DNA of 30,638 nucleotides, from positions 1 through 30,638 of the forward strand of contig DATDOY010000289.1 in the NCBI GenBank assembly GCA_035293045.1, read 5' to 3'. Of the stretch, positions 6,701-13,423 are shown piece after piece (within the stretch, counting starts at the first letter, position 1; each line of letters opens with the position of its first letter). Source of the DNA: DATDOY01 sp035293045. GTDB taxonomy: Bacteria; Actinomycetota; Acidimicrobiia; IMCC26256; JACPCJ01. The notes beneath the pieces are model-generated. The model saw only the letters and a list, made by a program, of their open reading frames with translations. It had not been told where the DNA came from and did no database searches. Position numbers and translations under genes: made by a program.

Positions 6701-8168
6701 GCTGGGCAAGAATGTCGAGCGGCTTGTCGGGCGGTGCGAGGGCGTCGAGTCGCCCGGCCCTGACGGCGGCGAGCAGCGCCGCCGACTCGACCAATTCGTC
6801 GCGCGTCGTCGGGTAGAGGATCCCCTTGGGCACTCCGCTGCGGTGGTGATTGGCGCGCCCGACACGCTGGAGGAAGACGCCGATGTTCCGAGGGCTGCCG
6901 AGCTGGCACACCAATTCCACCGGGCCGACGTCGATGCCGAGCTCGAGGCTGGCGGTGGCGACGAGCGCCTTCAGGTCGCCGTCGCGAAGGCGGTTCTCGA
7001 CCCTCTGCCGACGTTCGCGCGATAGAGAGCCGTGGTGGGCGGCGACCCGATCGTCACCGAGCAGCTCACCGAGTTCGTGGGCGATGCGCTCGGACATCTT
7101 GCGGGTGTTGACGAAGACCAGCGTGGTGCGGTGATCAGCGACGTGTGCGGCGATGCGCGAAACGATGAGCGCCCGCTGGTCGGCGGAGAGGGCGGCCCCG
7201 AGCTCGCCGTCGGGCATCTCGAGCGAGACGTCGAGGGGTCGCCGATGACCGACGTTGACGATCGCCGGCCCGGCCCCATCAGGGTGTGCGTATGGCGTCG
7301 CGCTTTTTGGCGACGCGGTACGCACACCCTCGCGGGCCCTATCGGATGCTCCGTCGCCCGCGTCTGGCATGGCGTGGGCGCGATCACCGCTCTCGACCGG
7401 TGCGCAAGACGACCGGAGCGACGGCGGCGTGCCGGTGAGGAAGCGAGCGACGGTGTCGAGCGGCTTGACCGTCGCCGACAGGCCGATGCGGGTGGGTCGT
7501 CGCGACCGCTGGGTGACCGCGGCGTCGAGGCGCTCGAGGGTGACGGCAAGGTGCGAGCCGCGCTTGTCGCGGGCCATCGCGTGGATCTCATCGACGATCA
7601 CGGTTTCCACGTGGGCCAAGGTGGCCCGCGAGCGTTCGGCGGTGACATAGAGGTAGAGCGACTCGGGAGTGGTCACGAGGATGTTGGGCGGGCTCTTCAC
7701 CATTGCCTGACGCTCGGTCGGCGGCGTGTCACCCGTGCGCACCCCGTGCGTGATCGGCGCAGGCGACAGGCCGAACTCGGCGGCGACCGCCGCGATGCCC
7801 TCGAGCGGTGCGATGAGGTTGTGATGGATGTCGACCGCGAGCGCCTTGAGGGGGCTCACGTAGACCACCTGGGTGCGGCCGGTGATCTCCTCGCCCGCGT
7901 CATGGCGCCGGTAGAGGTCGTCGATGGCGGTGAGGAACCCGGTGAGCGTCTTTCCGGTGCCGGTGGGCGCGGCGATCAGGGCGTCGCCTCCGCGCCGAAT
8001 CACGGGCCACCCGGCCGCCTGCGGCTCGCTCGGACCCTCGGGGAAGGTGCGCTCGAACCAGGTGCGGACGACGGGGTGGAACGCCTCGAGCGAAACCCTC
8101 GGATCGAGATCGTGCGCACGCGTCGCCACCACGGAGGTCAGTAAATCACACCGGTGTGACCGTCTCAC
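3762..8168 (-). CDS. lhr: Lhr-type ATP-dependent helicase
   Basis: A 1468-residue superfamily 2 helicase of the Lhr (large helicase-related) group, 3'-to-5' DNA-translocating enzymes linked to DNA repair. Its length is close to the roughly 1500 residues known for long bacterial Lhr. Motifs seen: Q-type SEPQAAGWP near 47-55, Walker A APTGTGKT (67-74), motif Ib TTPESLY, DEIH (193-196), SAT (231-233) and motif VI QRVGRANHH. A winged-helix and Lhr-specific core follow, and the end carries the family's HFVTGVTGEQYAL block. Two stretches look inserted: about 250-301 between motif III and GHRRPLDV, and about 1009-1026. Each coincides with a long DNA palindrome (separate entries). The GTG at 8168 has no clear Shine-Dalgarno; GTG codons 13 and 14 (8132, 8129) are alternatives, with a 14-bp palindrome just upstream of them. 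Confidence 0.95.
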   Translation of the reverse strand: MRRSHRCDLLTSVVATRAHDLDPRVSLEAFHPVVRTWFERTFPEGPSEPQAAGWPVIRRGGDALIAAPTGTGKTLTGFLTAIDDLYRRHDAGEEITGRTQVVYVSPLKALAVDIHHNLIAPLEGIAAVAAEFGLSPAPITHGVRTGDTPPTERQAMVKSPPNILVTTPESLYLYVTAERSRATLAHVETVIVDEIHAMARDKRGSHLAVTLERLDAAVTQRSRRPTRIGLSATVKPLDTVARFLTGTPPSLRSSCAPVESGDRAHAMPDAGDGASDRAREGVRTASPKSATPYAHPDGAGPAIVNVGHRRPLDVSLEMPDGELGAALSADQRALIVSRIAAHVADHRTTLVFVNTRKMSERIAHELGELLGDDRVAAHHGSLSRERRQRVENRLRDGDLKALVATASLELGIDVGPVELVCQLGSPRNIGVFLQRVGRANHHRSGVPKGILYPTTRDELVESAALLAAVRAGRLDALAPPDKPLDILAQQIVAEVAARGDDGMAECDLLDLVCRAAPYATLTDEEFDEVLTLVSEGIETGRGRRMAYLHRDEVHGNLKARRGARLAALTSGGAIPESGDYRVLMEPGDLFVGTVNEDFAIESMQGDVFLLGSHPWQIVQVTNGVMRVRDATGMHPTVPFWLGEAPGRTLELSEEVSALRMLVADALDAGGRADAIAAVLDACGLRDSEHGEVAVALIVDYLAAARTALGGVIPTMDNVVIERFFDEAGGQQLVVHAPFGARLNRALGMGLRKKFCVTFDFELQAAASDDAVLISLGPQHSFPLEDVPSFLKPGTAQAAVTQAVLQSPMFQARWRWNLNRSLAVLRRKGGRINPFNIQRMEAADLMVSCFPALAACQDNAPAGPIEIPDHVLVRETMRDCLHEAMDIDGLVALTRRFEEGTIGVHFIETVKASPLTHEILNGAPFTYLDDDNEIGERRSRAVPLPRGLPVEARELGRLDPDAIARVREEAAAAPRDPDELHDLLLSRIVMRPDEMLAEHFAPLTLAGRAAHVCVSARPEGGQTRTHEDGLWCATERRPYVEAMFPHASFTPDNPWPSPDGVDLADRGPIVAVRGLLDVSGPMTVAAITEATALKTSTVKIALAALQGEGFAVVGRFDHAISEDDGEQWCAKRLLARIHAYTRNVRRASVTAMTKEEWFVFIERHWHAAAGTKRNGRAGVAEVIEQLQGFEWPAGEWEKVFAERVEAYKPEWLDDLCMSGEVVWGRLSVVDPAPPRNEGEDPEPGEPRRSGKTPSRRTPITFMVRDDLPWLLQAHRGAVIPAEPTAGSGREILDALRQRGALFHTELQQMTTRLPTEVEEGLWDGVARGLITADGFNAVRALFNARTKFARRQRAHPGSRGRRGTWRHGVEGRWTLFPSPLPVDDVTELAEKVAWQLLHRWGIVFRDVYTREKLALPWREILWALRRLEARGLILGGHFVTGVTGEQYALQGVKRPSQAEVSQWQTAHAM
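5091..5143. repeat. 53-bp perfect palindrome inside lhr
   Basis: Arms 5091-5111 and 5123-5143 are perfect 21-bp inverted repeats around an 11-nt loop. The outer part of the arm reads CTCATGTGTGCGTGTCTG. It encodes about residues 1009-1026 of Lhr, a hydrophilic stretch (HVCVSARPEGG...) that looks like an inserted linker. It shares the core GTGTGCGT, at a similar distance from the arm end, with the palindrome at 7281-7330. An intragenic mobile palindrome is the favoured reading. Confidence 0.85.
7281..7330. repeat. 50-bp imperfect palindrome inside lhr
   Basis: Arms 7281-7301 and 7310-7330 are 21 bp each with two adjacent mismatches, around an 8-nt T-rich loop (GCTTTTTG). The outer arm begins AGGGTGTGCGTA. 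It encodes about residues 280-297 of Lhr, inside a roughly 50-residue stretch without helicase motifs that separates motif III from the conserved GHRR segment. The same arm length and the shared GTGTGCGT core link it to the palindrome at 5091-5143. Confidence 0.85.
8146..8159. promoter_or_regulatory. 14-bp perfect palindrome near the lhr start
   Basis: TCACACCGGTGTGA is a perfect palindrome with the look of a dimeric repressor site. It lies inside the longest lhr frame (codons 4-8) but immediately upstream of the alternative GTG starts at 8132 and 8129. If one of those is the true start, the palindrome is in the lhr promoter or leader. The cognate regulator is unknown. Confidence 0.4.
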
Positions 8169-8271
8169 CCCGAGTCCGCGCCCGCGACCTCAGACCGACG
8201 CGACCTCAAACCCACGCGACAAGGGACGGCACCAAGGCCGCCCCTCTCGCGTCGTTTCTGGCGACGAGCAA

Positions 8272-8667
8272 CTAGTCGTCGGCGGCGTCGTCGCAGTTGT
8301 GCGTGTCGGTGTTCTCGTCGTCGTCGGTGTAGCAGGTGACGAAGCGACCGTTTTGGGCGGCGTTGCCGCCGATGCCGTAAGTGCCTTGGCAGTAATCGAA
8401 CAGGTCAGACAGCTCACCCGAGACCTCGCCTTCGCCCGTCGGCTCGCCATCGCCGTCGTCGTCGTCGGATCCGTCCGGGGCCCGGTCCTGGAGATCTTGG
8501 AACGGCCCGGGCTGGGTCGGCTGCTTGTCGTGGCCCTTCTTTTGCCCGTTGAAGTAGGCGGTGCAATGACCCTTTTCGCCAGGATTGGCGGGCTTGTCGG
8601 CGCGGGCGATGCCGGCCCCCGCGAACAACAACCCTGCTGCCAACAATCCGATCAGGAACTTCCTCAT
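8272..8667 (-). CDS. Small secreted acidic protein with four cysteines
   Basis: A 131-residue protein that I do not recognise. MRKFLIGLLAAGLLFAGAGIARA is a clear Sec signal peptide ending in an A-R-A cleavage site, so the mature protein is about 108 residues and exported. It has four Cys (GHCTAYF, FDYCQGTYG, RFVTCYT, HNCDDA), enough for two disulfides, a low-complexity acidic stretch (GSDDDDGDGE) in the middle and an acidic tail. The acidic runs might bind cations, which is inference. The ATG at 8667 is chosen because the signal peptide begins there; a TTG three codons earlier is possible, and GGGGG lies about eight bases upstream of the ATG. It runs in the same direction as lhr, 103 nt upstream of it, so it could be co-transcribed. 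An 8-bp inverted repeat lies in its upstream region. Confidence 0.75.
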   Translation of the reverse strand: MRKFLIGLLAAGLLFAGAGIARADKPANPGEKGHCTAYFNGQKKGHDKQPTQPGPFQDLQDRAPDGSDDDDGDGEPTGEGEVSGELSDLFDYCQGTYGIGGNAAQNGRFVTCYTDDDENTDTHNCDDAADD

Positions 8668-8687
8668 CCCTATCAACCCCCAAGGTA

Positions 8688-8735
8688 GTGGTCACGTCCT
8701 GCACCGGGACGATCAGGCTAGCCGAATGTGACCAC
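8688..8735 (-). promoter_or_regulatory. Inverted repeat upstream of the secreted-protein gene
   Basis: GTGGTCAC (8688-8695) and GTGACCAC (8728-8735) are perfect inverted copies separated by 32 bases, upstream of the ATG at 8667. The spacing of 40 bases centre to centre is close to four helical turns, compatible with looping by a dimeric regulator. A transcript stem is another reading. Confidence 0.35.
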
Positions 8736-9048
8736 ACGTCAACCCGTCAGAGGTCGCGCGAATTGATCTGACCATCCACAGGTCGTGGGGTTGAACCGGC
8801 TGTGATGCCGGGTGACACACACCCCCCCGACCTGATGGATGGAGGTTTCCGAGATCATGCGCCCGCTACAGCCCGAGGGTCTTCGATGCTCTCTCGAAAT
8901 CGATCGAGCCGAGGATCCCGATCCCTCCCGACCACCACCCCAAGGGCGGCCATCGGCCTCGCATCTCGGACCGCCAGGTGCTGTGGGGATCGTCGTCCGC
9001 GTGGTGACGGACTGCTCGTGGGTGAACGCCGAGGAGCTCCTCGATCGA
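8736..9048. other. Intergenic stretch between secreted protein and transposase relic
   Basis: About 310 bases without a gene I can support. The plus frame that leads into the transposase relic is open from about 8839, but the translation before 9049 is not recognisable as transposase. The region may hold the eroded 5' part of that element. Confidence 0.4.
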
Positions 9049-9291
9049 AAGGTGGCGACTTGCGGCGCCAACGGCAACGATTGGACGTAGCCGGAGCCGA
9101 CCCTCACCGCCGTTCTTGAACGCGGCTCCATCCCCGATGTCGAGACGCTGCACCGGGGCAAGGCCTACGACGGGCGGCCTTCCCGAGAACTCGTCGCCGA
9201 CCTCGGGATCGAGGACCTCGTCGGAGCGAAGAGGACCCAGCCCGGAGAGGTCAAGACCGTGACGCCTCAGGGTCGAGGGATGCAGTGGCCA
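9049..9291 (+). pseudogene. IS5-type transposase remnant
   Basis: The plus frame reads KVATCGANGNDWT, a TAG stop at 9088-9090, then PEPTLTAVLERG, PDVETLHRGKAYDGR and DLGIEDLVGAKR, ending near GRGMQW. This follows the C-terminal half of IS5-family DDE transposases: the GANRND region, the L-APTLDA-ERGL segment, the VETLHLDRGYDG block holding the second catalytic Asp, and the G-RWPVERT block with the Glu. Here the D-R-G-Y block has become HRGKAYDG and the similarity stops before the Glu helix. With an in-frame stop, no N-terminal half and no flanking inverted repeats that I can see, it is a dead fragment. The adjoining small gene on the minus strand and the loose coding density suggest an old insertion site. 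Confidence 0.7.
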
Positions 9292-9342
9292 GACCCGACT
9301 GGGGCGTTGGGCGCAGCCGGCGCGACCTTCCCGGTGGACCCG

Positions 9343-9621
9343 TCAGCTGAAGTGCGGCAGTCCCGGCCAGAACTGGGCGTCGAACCCTGGATGCTCGTGG
9401 AGGACGACCTCGTCGGGGTCGAACGGGATCGGCAGCACGCGCCGATCGGTGATCCGCCGGACCCGATAGCGCGGCGTGCCGGAACCGGGCGCCCCCGCCT
9501 CATCCTCGAGCACATCATCGAGGCCGGCGATCTCGAAGCCCCCAGCCCAGGTCCCCTCGAAGCGAGAACGAACGCGGACCTTCGTGCCTTCCGGGATCGG
9601 GGTGAATCGTCGTTGCGGCAT
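9343..9621 (-). CDS. Small hypothetical protein
   Basis: A 92-residue soluble protein that I cannot name. It begins MPQRRFTPIPEGTKVRVRS, continues with an RFEGTWAGGFEIAG segment suggesting a small beta-barrel, and has a central RYRVRRITDRRVLP and a C-terminal DPDEVVLHEHP block. The alternation of charged and hydrophobic residues in short strands would fit an SH3-like fold; this is inference. The ATG at 9621 is well supported by AGGAGG about seven bases upstream, while the longer open frame has no such signal. It stands alone between the transposase relic and a non-coding stretch, and reads toward the relic. No signal peptide or membrane segment is present. Confidence 0.65.
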   Translation of the reverse strand: MPQRRFTPIPEGTKVRVRSRFEGTWAGGFEIAGLDDVLEDEAGAPGSGTPRYRVRRITDRRVLPIPFDPDEVVLHEHPGFDAQFWPGLPHFS

Positions 9622-9947
9622 CTCCGTACCTCCTCGTCTCACGATGGTGGCCAAGCCCGCGCCGTACCCCCCGGACATCGAGGCAAACGGGAAGGCTCTT
9701 TCTCTTGCCGTCGTCCTGATCACGAGGGGCGCCCGAATGCCGAGCGCGAAAAATCGCCGTGCGGGCCGTGGGAATGCCACGGCCCGCGTCGGCGATGTGC
9801 TTGCGGGTCCCGAATGGGCTTCCGTTTGGGTGGCGCAGCGGGGGGCACTGCGCGCATCAACCTCCTACCCGCCATCGTCGTCCCTAAACACGCGTGCCCA
9901 GGATCCCGCGCCGTCGACGGACGTGATGGCAACCAGACGTCGTGTGA
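9622..9947. other. Gene-free stretch of about 320 bases
   Basis: No supported gene. It contains the strong hairpin at 9753-9796. The far end (9926-9947) may encode the true N-terminus of the next plus-strand gene if a frameshift exists there (see 10098-10901). Confidence 0.4.
9753..9796 (-). terminator. Strong hairpin with T-run on the minus strand
   Basis: A perfect 11-bp stem (9761-9771 with 9777-9787, 5-nt loop) is extended by a second 7-bp pairing (ATCGCCG 9753-9759 with CGGCGAT 9790-9796). Read on the minus strand it is followed by TTTTT, the form of an intrinsic terminator. No minus-strand gene lies immediately upstream of it, so it may block antisense transcription or be a remnant of the neighbouring mobile element. 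Confidence 0.5.
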
Positions 9948-10097
9948 GAGACTCCTCGGATAGCCCCCACGCTTCCCCCGCCGCTCACCATCGATGACGA
10001 GGGACGGCACGCGCCGGAACCCTCGACCGAACTCTGGAGTGAGTCGTGGTACCTCGACTTCTCCACCCCGGACGGCGAGTTCGGCGGCTACATCCGC

Positions 10098-10901
10098 GTG
10101 GGAATCACACCCAACCTCGGAGTCGCCAACTTCTGGGCCTGCGCCGTGGGTCGCGATCGGCCGCTCGTGATGGCGATCGACCACGCCGCTCCCCTGCCGA
10201 CCTCCGAGCACACACTGGGCCTCACCGGCGAAGGGTTCAGCGTCGAGCAGTCGATCGTCGCGCCCTTCGAGGAATTCGCGGTCACGTATTCCGTCGATGC
10301 CGAGGCGCACGAAGACCCGCGCGCGGTCTACCGCAAGGAGCGGGGAAAGCCCACGCGACTCGAAGCCGAACTGACGTGGCGGTCCGTGGCGGCACCGTTC
10401 CCCTACCCCGCCATGACCAGATACGAGTTGCCATGCCTCGTGACGGGGACCGTGACCGTCGACGGCGAAACCGTGACCGTCGACGGGCAGGGCGAGCGCG
10501 ACCACTCATGGGGTCGGCGCGACTGGTGGGAGATCGGGTGGTGCTGGACGTCCGGTCGGCTCGACGATGGCACCTGGTTCCATGGCATGCGGCCGACACC
10601 GGAGTTCTTCGAGTTCGAACCCGGCTTTCTGCGGACAGCCGCGTCACCCGACCTCGTCGTGGCCAGCCAGGTCAAGCCGCGCTACGCGTGGGGCGACGAT
10701 GGTCTCCCCGTCGGCACGGGGCTCGCCATTGACGAGCTCGACTTCGAGGTCACACCCCTCTTTTACGCTCCCGTCCTCCTGACCGCTCCCGATGCCCGCA
10801 CATCGCACTTCGCGCGGGCTCTGTGCCGTTACGACGAGATCGGCGGTGCGAGCCGCACGGCGTACGGCTGGACCGAATGGAATCTCCCGCCCACCCCTTG
10901 A
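10098..10901 (+). CDS. Tryptophan-rich hypothetical protein, N-terminus unresolved
   Basis: A soluble protein of at least 267 residues. It is rich in Trp and acidic residues, with FWACAVG near the front, GERDHSWGRRDWWEIGW in the middle (an H-S-W-G motif seen in lipocalin-like hydroxyneurosporene-synthase/AttH-type proteins) and a terminal YGWTEWNLPPTP. I suggest a lipocalin-like AttH-type fold with modest confidence; the substrate is unknown. The frame is clearly coding upstream of the GTG at 10098: ELWSESWYLDF and DGEFGGYIRV fit the protein but lie between 9948 and 10097, where there is no ATG, GTG or TTG. One base fewer in the C-run at 9964-9968 would join it to an ATG at 9926 or a GTG at 9944. 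So it is either frameshifted, started by a rare codon, or shortened. Confidence 0.75.
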   Translation: MGITPNLGVANFWACAVGRDRPLVMAIDHAAPLPTSEHTLGLTGEGFSVEQSIVAPFEEFAVTYSVDAEAHEDPRAVYRKERGKPTRLEAELTWRSVAAPFPYPAMTRYELPCLVTGTVTVDGETVTVDGQGERDHSWGRRDWWEIGWCWTSGRLDDGTWFHGMRPTPEFFEFEPGFLRTAASPDLVVASQVKPRYAWGDDGLPVGTGLAIDELDFEVTPLFYAPVLLTAPDARTSHFARALCRYDEIGGASRTAYGWTEWNLPPTP

Positions 10902-10980
10902 CGGGGGCGCACGCACGAGACCCCTGCAACGCGCCGACAAGGACAAGGGGCCAAGGACAAGAGAGTCGTAGGCTCCGGAT

Positions 10981-12510
10981 ATGGCAATCGTCGAGATCGC
11001 GTCGGGCAAAGTCGAGGGGTTCGAGAAGCGGGGAGTCCAGCAATTCCGCGGCATCCCCTACGCCGCGCCCCCCATCGGCGAGCGCCGCTGGCGGCCACCC
11101 GCCGCCGTCGAGCCGTGGGCGGGGACCTTCGAGGCGACCGAGTACGGACCCATCGCGCCTCAGGCGCCGTCGCCCTTCCACACCGCGCTCGGTGCCGCCA
11201 TCCCGGCGACCGACGAGAAGGGGTGCCTGACCCTCAACGTCTGGACGCCCAACGCCGACGGCGCCAAGCGACCCGTCATGGTGTGGCTTCACGGCGGCTC
11301 GTATGTCATCGGCGACGGACGCACCCCGTGGTACGACGGGGTGCACTACGCCCGTCAGCGCGACGTCGTCGTCGTCACCTGCAATTATCGACTCGGCGCC
11401 CTCGGCTATCTCCATCTCGACGACGTGCTCGGCGACGACTTCGCCTCGTCGGGCAACTGCGGTCTTCTCGACCAGGTCGCGGTGCTCGAATGGGTGCGCG
11501 ACAACATCGCCGGCTTCGGAGGCGATCCGGGGAACGTCACGATCTTCGGCGAGTCCGCCGGCGCGATGAGCACGAGCACGCTGCTCGGCACCCCCGCCGC
11601 CGCCGGACTCTTCCACCGCGCCATCACCCAGAGCGGCGCCCTCGCCCACGTGTATCCCGGCCCCGAGCCCGCGACAGAGGTGGCCCACGACTTCCTCACT
11701 GAGATGGAGATCGAACCCGCCAACGCCCGCGCCCTCCTCGACGCCCCCATTGACCAGTTGATCGCCGCCCAGGACGCGCTCGTGGCGAAGCAGTTCGGGG
11801 GGACCGGCGAAGGCATCGGCATCATCTTCCAACCGGGCGTCGACGGGGAGGTGCTGCCCCGGCACCCGCTCGACGCGGTGCGCGACGGCTCGATCGCCGG
11901 CGTCCCGCTCCTCGCCGGGGTCACCAGCGAGGAGATGAAGCTCTTCATCACCTTCGCCAGCGAGTTCAACGAAATGAGCGACGAGCAACTCGCGACCCGC
12001 ATGAGCGCGGCGGTGTCTCCGGGCCTCGCAACCGTGGTCGACGACTACAAGCGCCATTTCGACCCCGACGCGCAACTCACCCGCGTCGACCTGTGGTCCC
12101 GCATCCTCACCGACCGTGTGTTCACGTGGCCGTGCGTCGAATTGCTCACCGCCCAGGCGTCCAACGCCCCGGGTTCGGTCTACGCCTACGAGTTCGCCTT
12201 TCGCTCAACGGCGATGGGAGGGACGTTCGGGGCGGCGCACGCCGTCGACATCCCGTTCACCTTCGACAACCTGAGCGCGCCGGGGGCGCAGTTCTTCGTC
12301 GGCGAGCCGACGTCGGAAATGCAGTCGCTGGCGACGGCGTGCGCCGACGCGTGGACGTCGTTTGCACGGACCGGACGTCCGAGCGCTACCGGGCTCCCCG
12401 AGTGGCCGGCGTGGGATCCGCGCGGCGCGGCCACGATGATCCTTGACACGGCGCCCAAGCTCGCGGCCGACCCGTGGGCCTTCGCGCGGCGCGCGTGGGC
12501 CCAGACCTGA
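10981..12510 (+). CDS. Type-B carboxylesterase (alpha/beta hydrolase)
   Basis: A 509-residue carboxylesterase/para-nitrobenzyl-esterase family enzyme, cleaving carboxylic esters by a Ser-His-acid triad. Seen: FRGIPYAAPPIGERRW (22-37), CLTLNVWTP near 82-90, the oxyanion loop LHGGSY (His104-Gly106), the nucleophile elbow FGESAGA with Ser192, acid candidate Glu317 or Glu318 in GVTSEEMKL, and His420 in GAAHAVDIPF, the usual order and spacing. Length is typical. There is no signal peptide, so it is probably cytoplasmic. The ATG at 10981 lacks a strong ribosome-binding site but starts exactly at the family's N-terminal strand. The LLM oxidoreductase follows seven bases after its stop, so they likely form an operon, perhaps in catabolism of an ester or lactone. 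Natural substrate unknown. Confidence 0.93.
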   Translation: MAIVEIASGKVEGFEKRGVQQFRGIPYAAPPIGERRWRPPAAVEPWAGTFEATEYGPIAPQAPSPFHTALGAAIPATDEKGCLTLNVWTPNADGAKRPVMVWLHGGSYVIGDGRTPWYDGVHYARQRDVVVVTCNYRLGALGYLHLDDVLGDDFASSGNCGLLDQVAVLEWVRDNIAGFGGDPGNVTIFGESAGAMSTSTLLGTPAAAGLFHRAITQSGALAHVYPGPEPATEVAHDFLTEMEIEPANARALLDAPIDQLIAAQDALVAKQFGGTGEGIGIIFQPGVDGEVLPRHPLDAVRDGSIAGVPLLAGVTSEEMKLFITFASEFNEMSDEQLATRMSAAVSPGLATVVDDYKRHFDPDAQLTRVDLWSRILTDRVFTWPCVELLTAQASNAPGSVYAYEFAFRSTAMGGTFGAAHAVDIPFTFDNLSAPGAQFFVGEPTSEMQSLATACADAWTSFARTGRPSATGLPEWPAWDPRGAATMILDTAPKLAADPWAFARRAWAQT

Positions 12511-12517
12511 GCGGCCG

Positions 12518-13423
12518 GTGAAGTTCTCGGTGTGGCCGAACGCGGGCCAGCCCTATCGCGACGTCGTCGACCTCGCCCAATGGGCCGACGAGCACGGGTG
12601 GCACGGCTTGTGGTTCGCCGACCACTTCATCCCTCACCGCGGCAATCCTGACACCGACCCGTTGCACGAGGTCTGGGGTGTGCTCGCCGCGCTCGCCGTC
12701 GTCACGACGCGCATCCGCCTCGGTCCCCTCGTGTGCGGCAACACCTACCGCCACCCCGCCGTTCTCCTCAAGCAGGCCATCACGGTCGACCATGTGAGCA
12801 ACGGCCGCGTCGTGCTCGGCATCGGCGCGGGGTGGGAGGAGAACGAGCACCGCGCGTACGGCATCCCGTTCTTCACCACCCGCGAGCGCCTCGAGCGGCT
12901 CGATGAAGCGGCGCAGCTCGTCCGCGGGCTGCTGTCGCCGGCGGATCATTTCTCGTTTAGCGGTCGGTTCTATCGCGCCGAGGACGCGCCGCTCGGGCCA
13001 CGCCCCGCCGGTCCGTTTCCCATACTCATCGGCGGTGGGGGCGAACGGGTCACCATGCGGATCGCCGCGCAGCACGCGGACGAGTGGAACGTGTGGTCGA
13101 CCCCATCACTGTTTCGGCACAAGGCCGCCGTCCTCGACGCATGGTGCGAGAAGGTCGGGCGCGACCCCGCCGCGATCCACCGCTCGAGCCAGGCCGTGCT
13201 CTTCCTTTCGACCGACGAGTCCTACCTCGCCCGCCAGCGCGCCGCCGATCTGCCGTTTCCCCGGATCGTGGGGACTCCGGCGGAGGTCGTCGACGTCATC
13301 GGCGAGTACGCCGCCGCCGGCGTCAACGAGATGATCATCCCCGACTTCAGCCTCGGCGAGCCGTCGCGCCGGCGCGAAACCCTCGACCGGTTCGACGCGG
13401 AGGTCGTTCCACACTTCCGGTGA
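12518..13423 (+). CDS. LLM-class F420-dependent oxidoreductase
   Basis: A 301-residue luciferase-like TIM-barrel protein. The sequence begins VKFSVWPNAGQPY, with LAQWADEHGWHGLWFADHF, then TTRIRLGPLVCGNTYRHPA, the strand VLGIGAGWEENEHRAYG, PILIGGGGERV and AAQHADEWNV. These blocks are typical of F420-dependent actinobacterial members; binding of F420 rather than FMN is inferred from overall pattern. The reaction would be hydride transfer to or from an unknown substrate. The GTG at 12518 is chosen because it lies right after the esterase stop and begins the first barrel strand; the frame is open upstream, but that part is antisense-like low-complexity sequence within the esterase. It likely forms an operon with the esterase. 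Confidence 0.92.
   Translation: MKFSVWPNAGQPYRDVVDLAQWADEHGWHGLWFADHFIPHRGNPDTDPLHEVWGVLAALAVVTTRIRLGPLVCGNTYRHPAVLLKQAITVDHVSNGRVVLGIGAGWEENEHRAYGIPFFTTRERLERLDEAAQLVRGLLSPADHFSFSGRFYRAEDAPLGPRPAGPFPILIGGGGERVTMRIAAQHADEWNVWSTPSLFRHKAAVLDAWCEKVGRDPAAIHRSSQAVLFLSTDESYLARQRAADLPFPRIVGTPAEVVDVIGEYAAAGVNEMIIPDFSLGEPSRRRETLDRFDAEVVPHFR

Noticed and set aside
8298..8307. TGTGCGTGTC match to the palindrome core
   Set aside because: Ten bases only and no complementary arm nearby, so not a copy of the lhr palindrome.
10449..10486. Direct repeat of 17 bases with 21-base period
   Set aside because: It encodes TVTVDGETVTVDG, an ordinary beta-strand repeat within a gene, and has only two copies.
10936..10957. 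AAGGACAAG direct repeat before the esterase
   Set aside because: Short, two copies only, no symmetry; probably chance.
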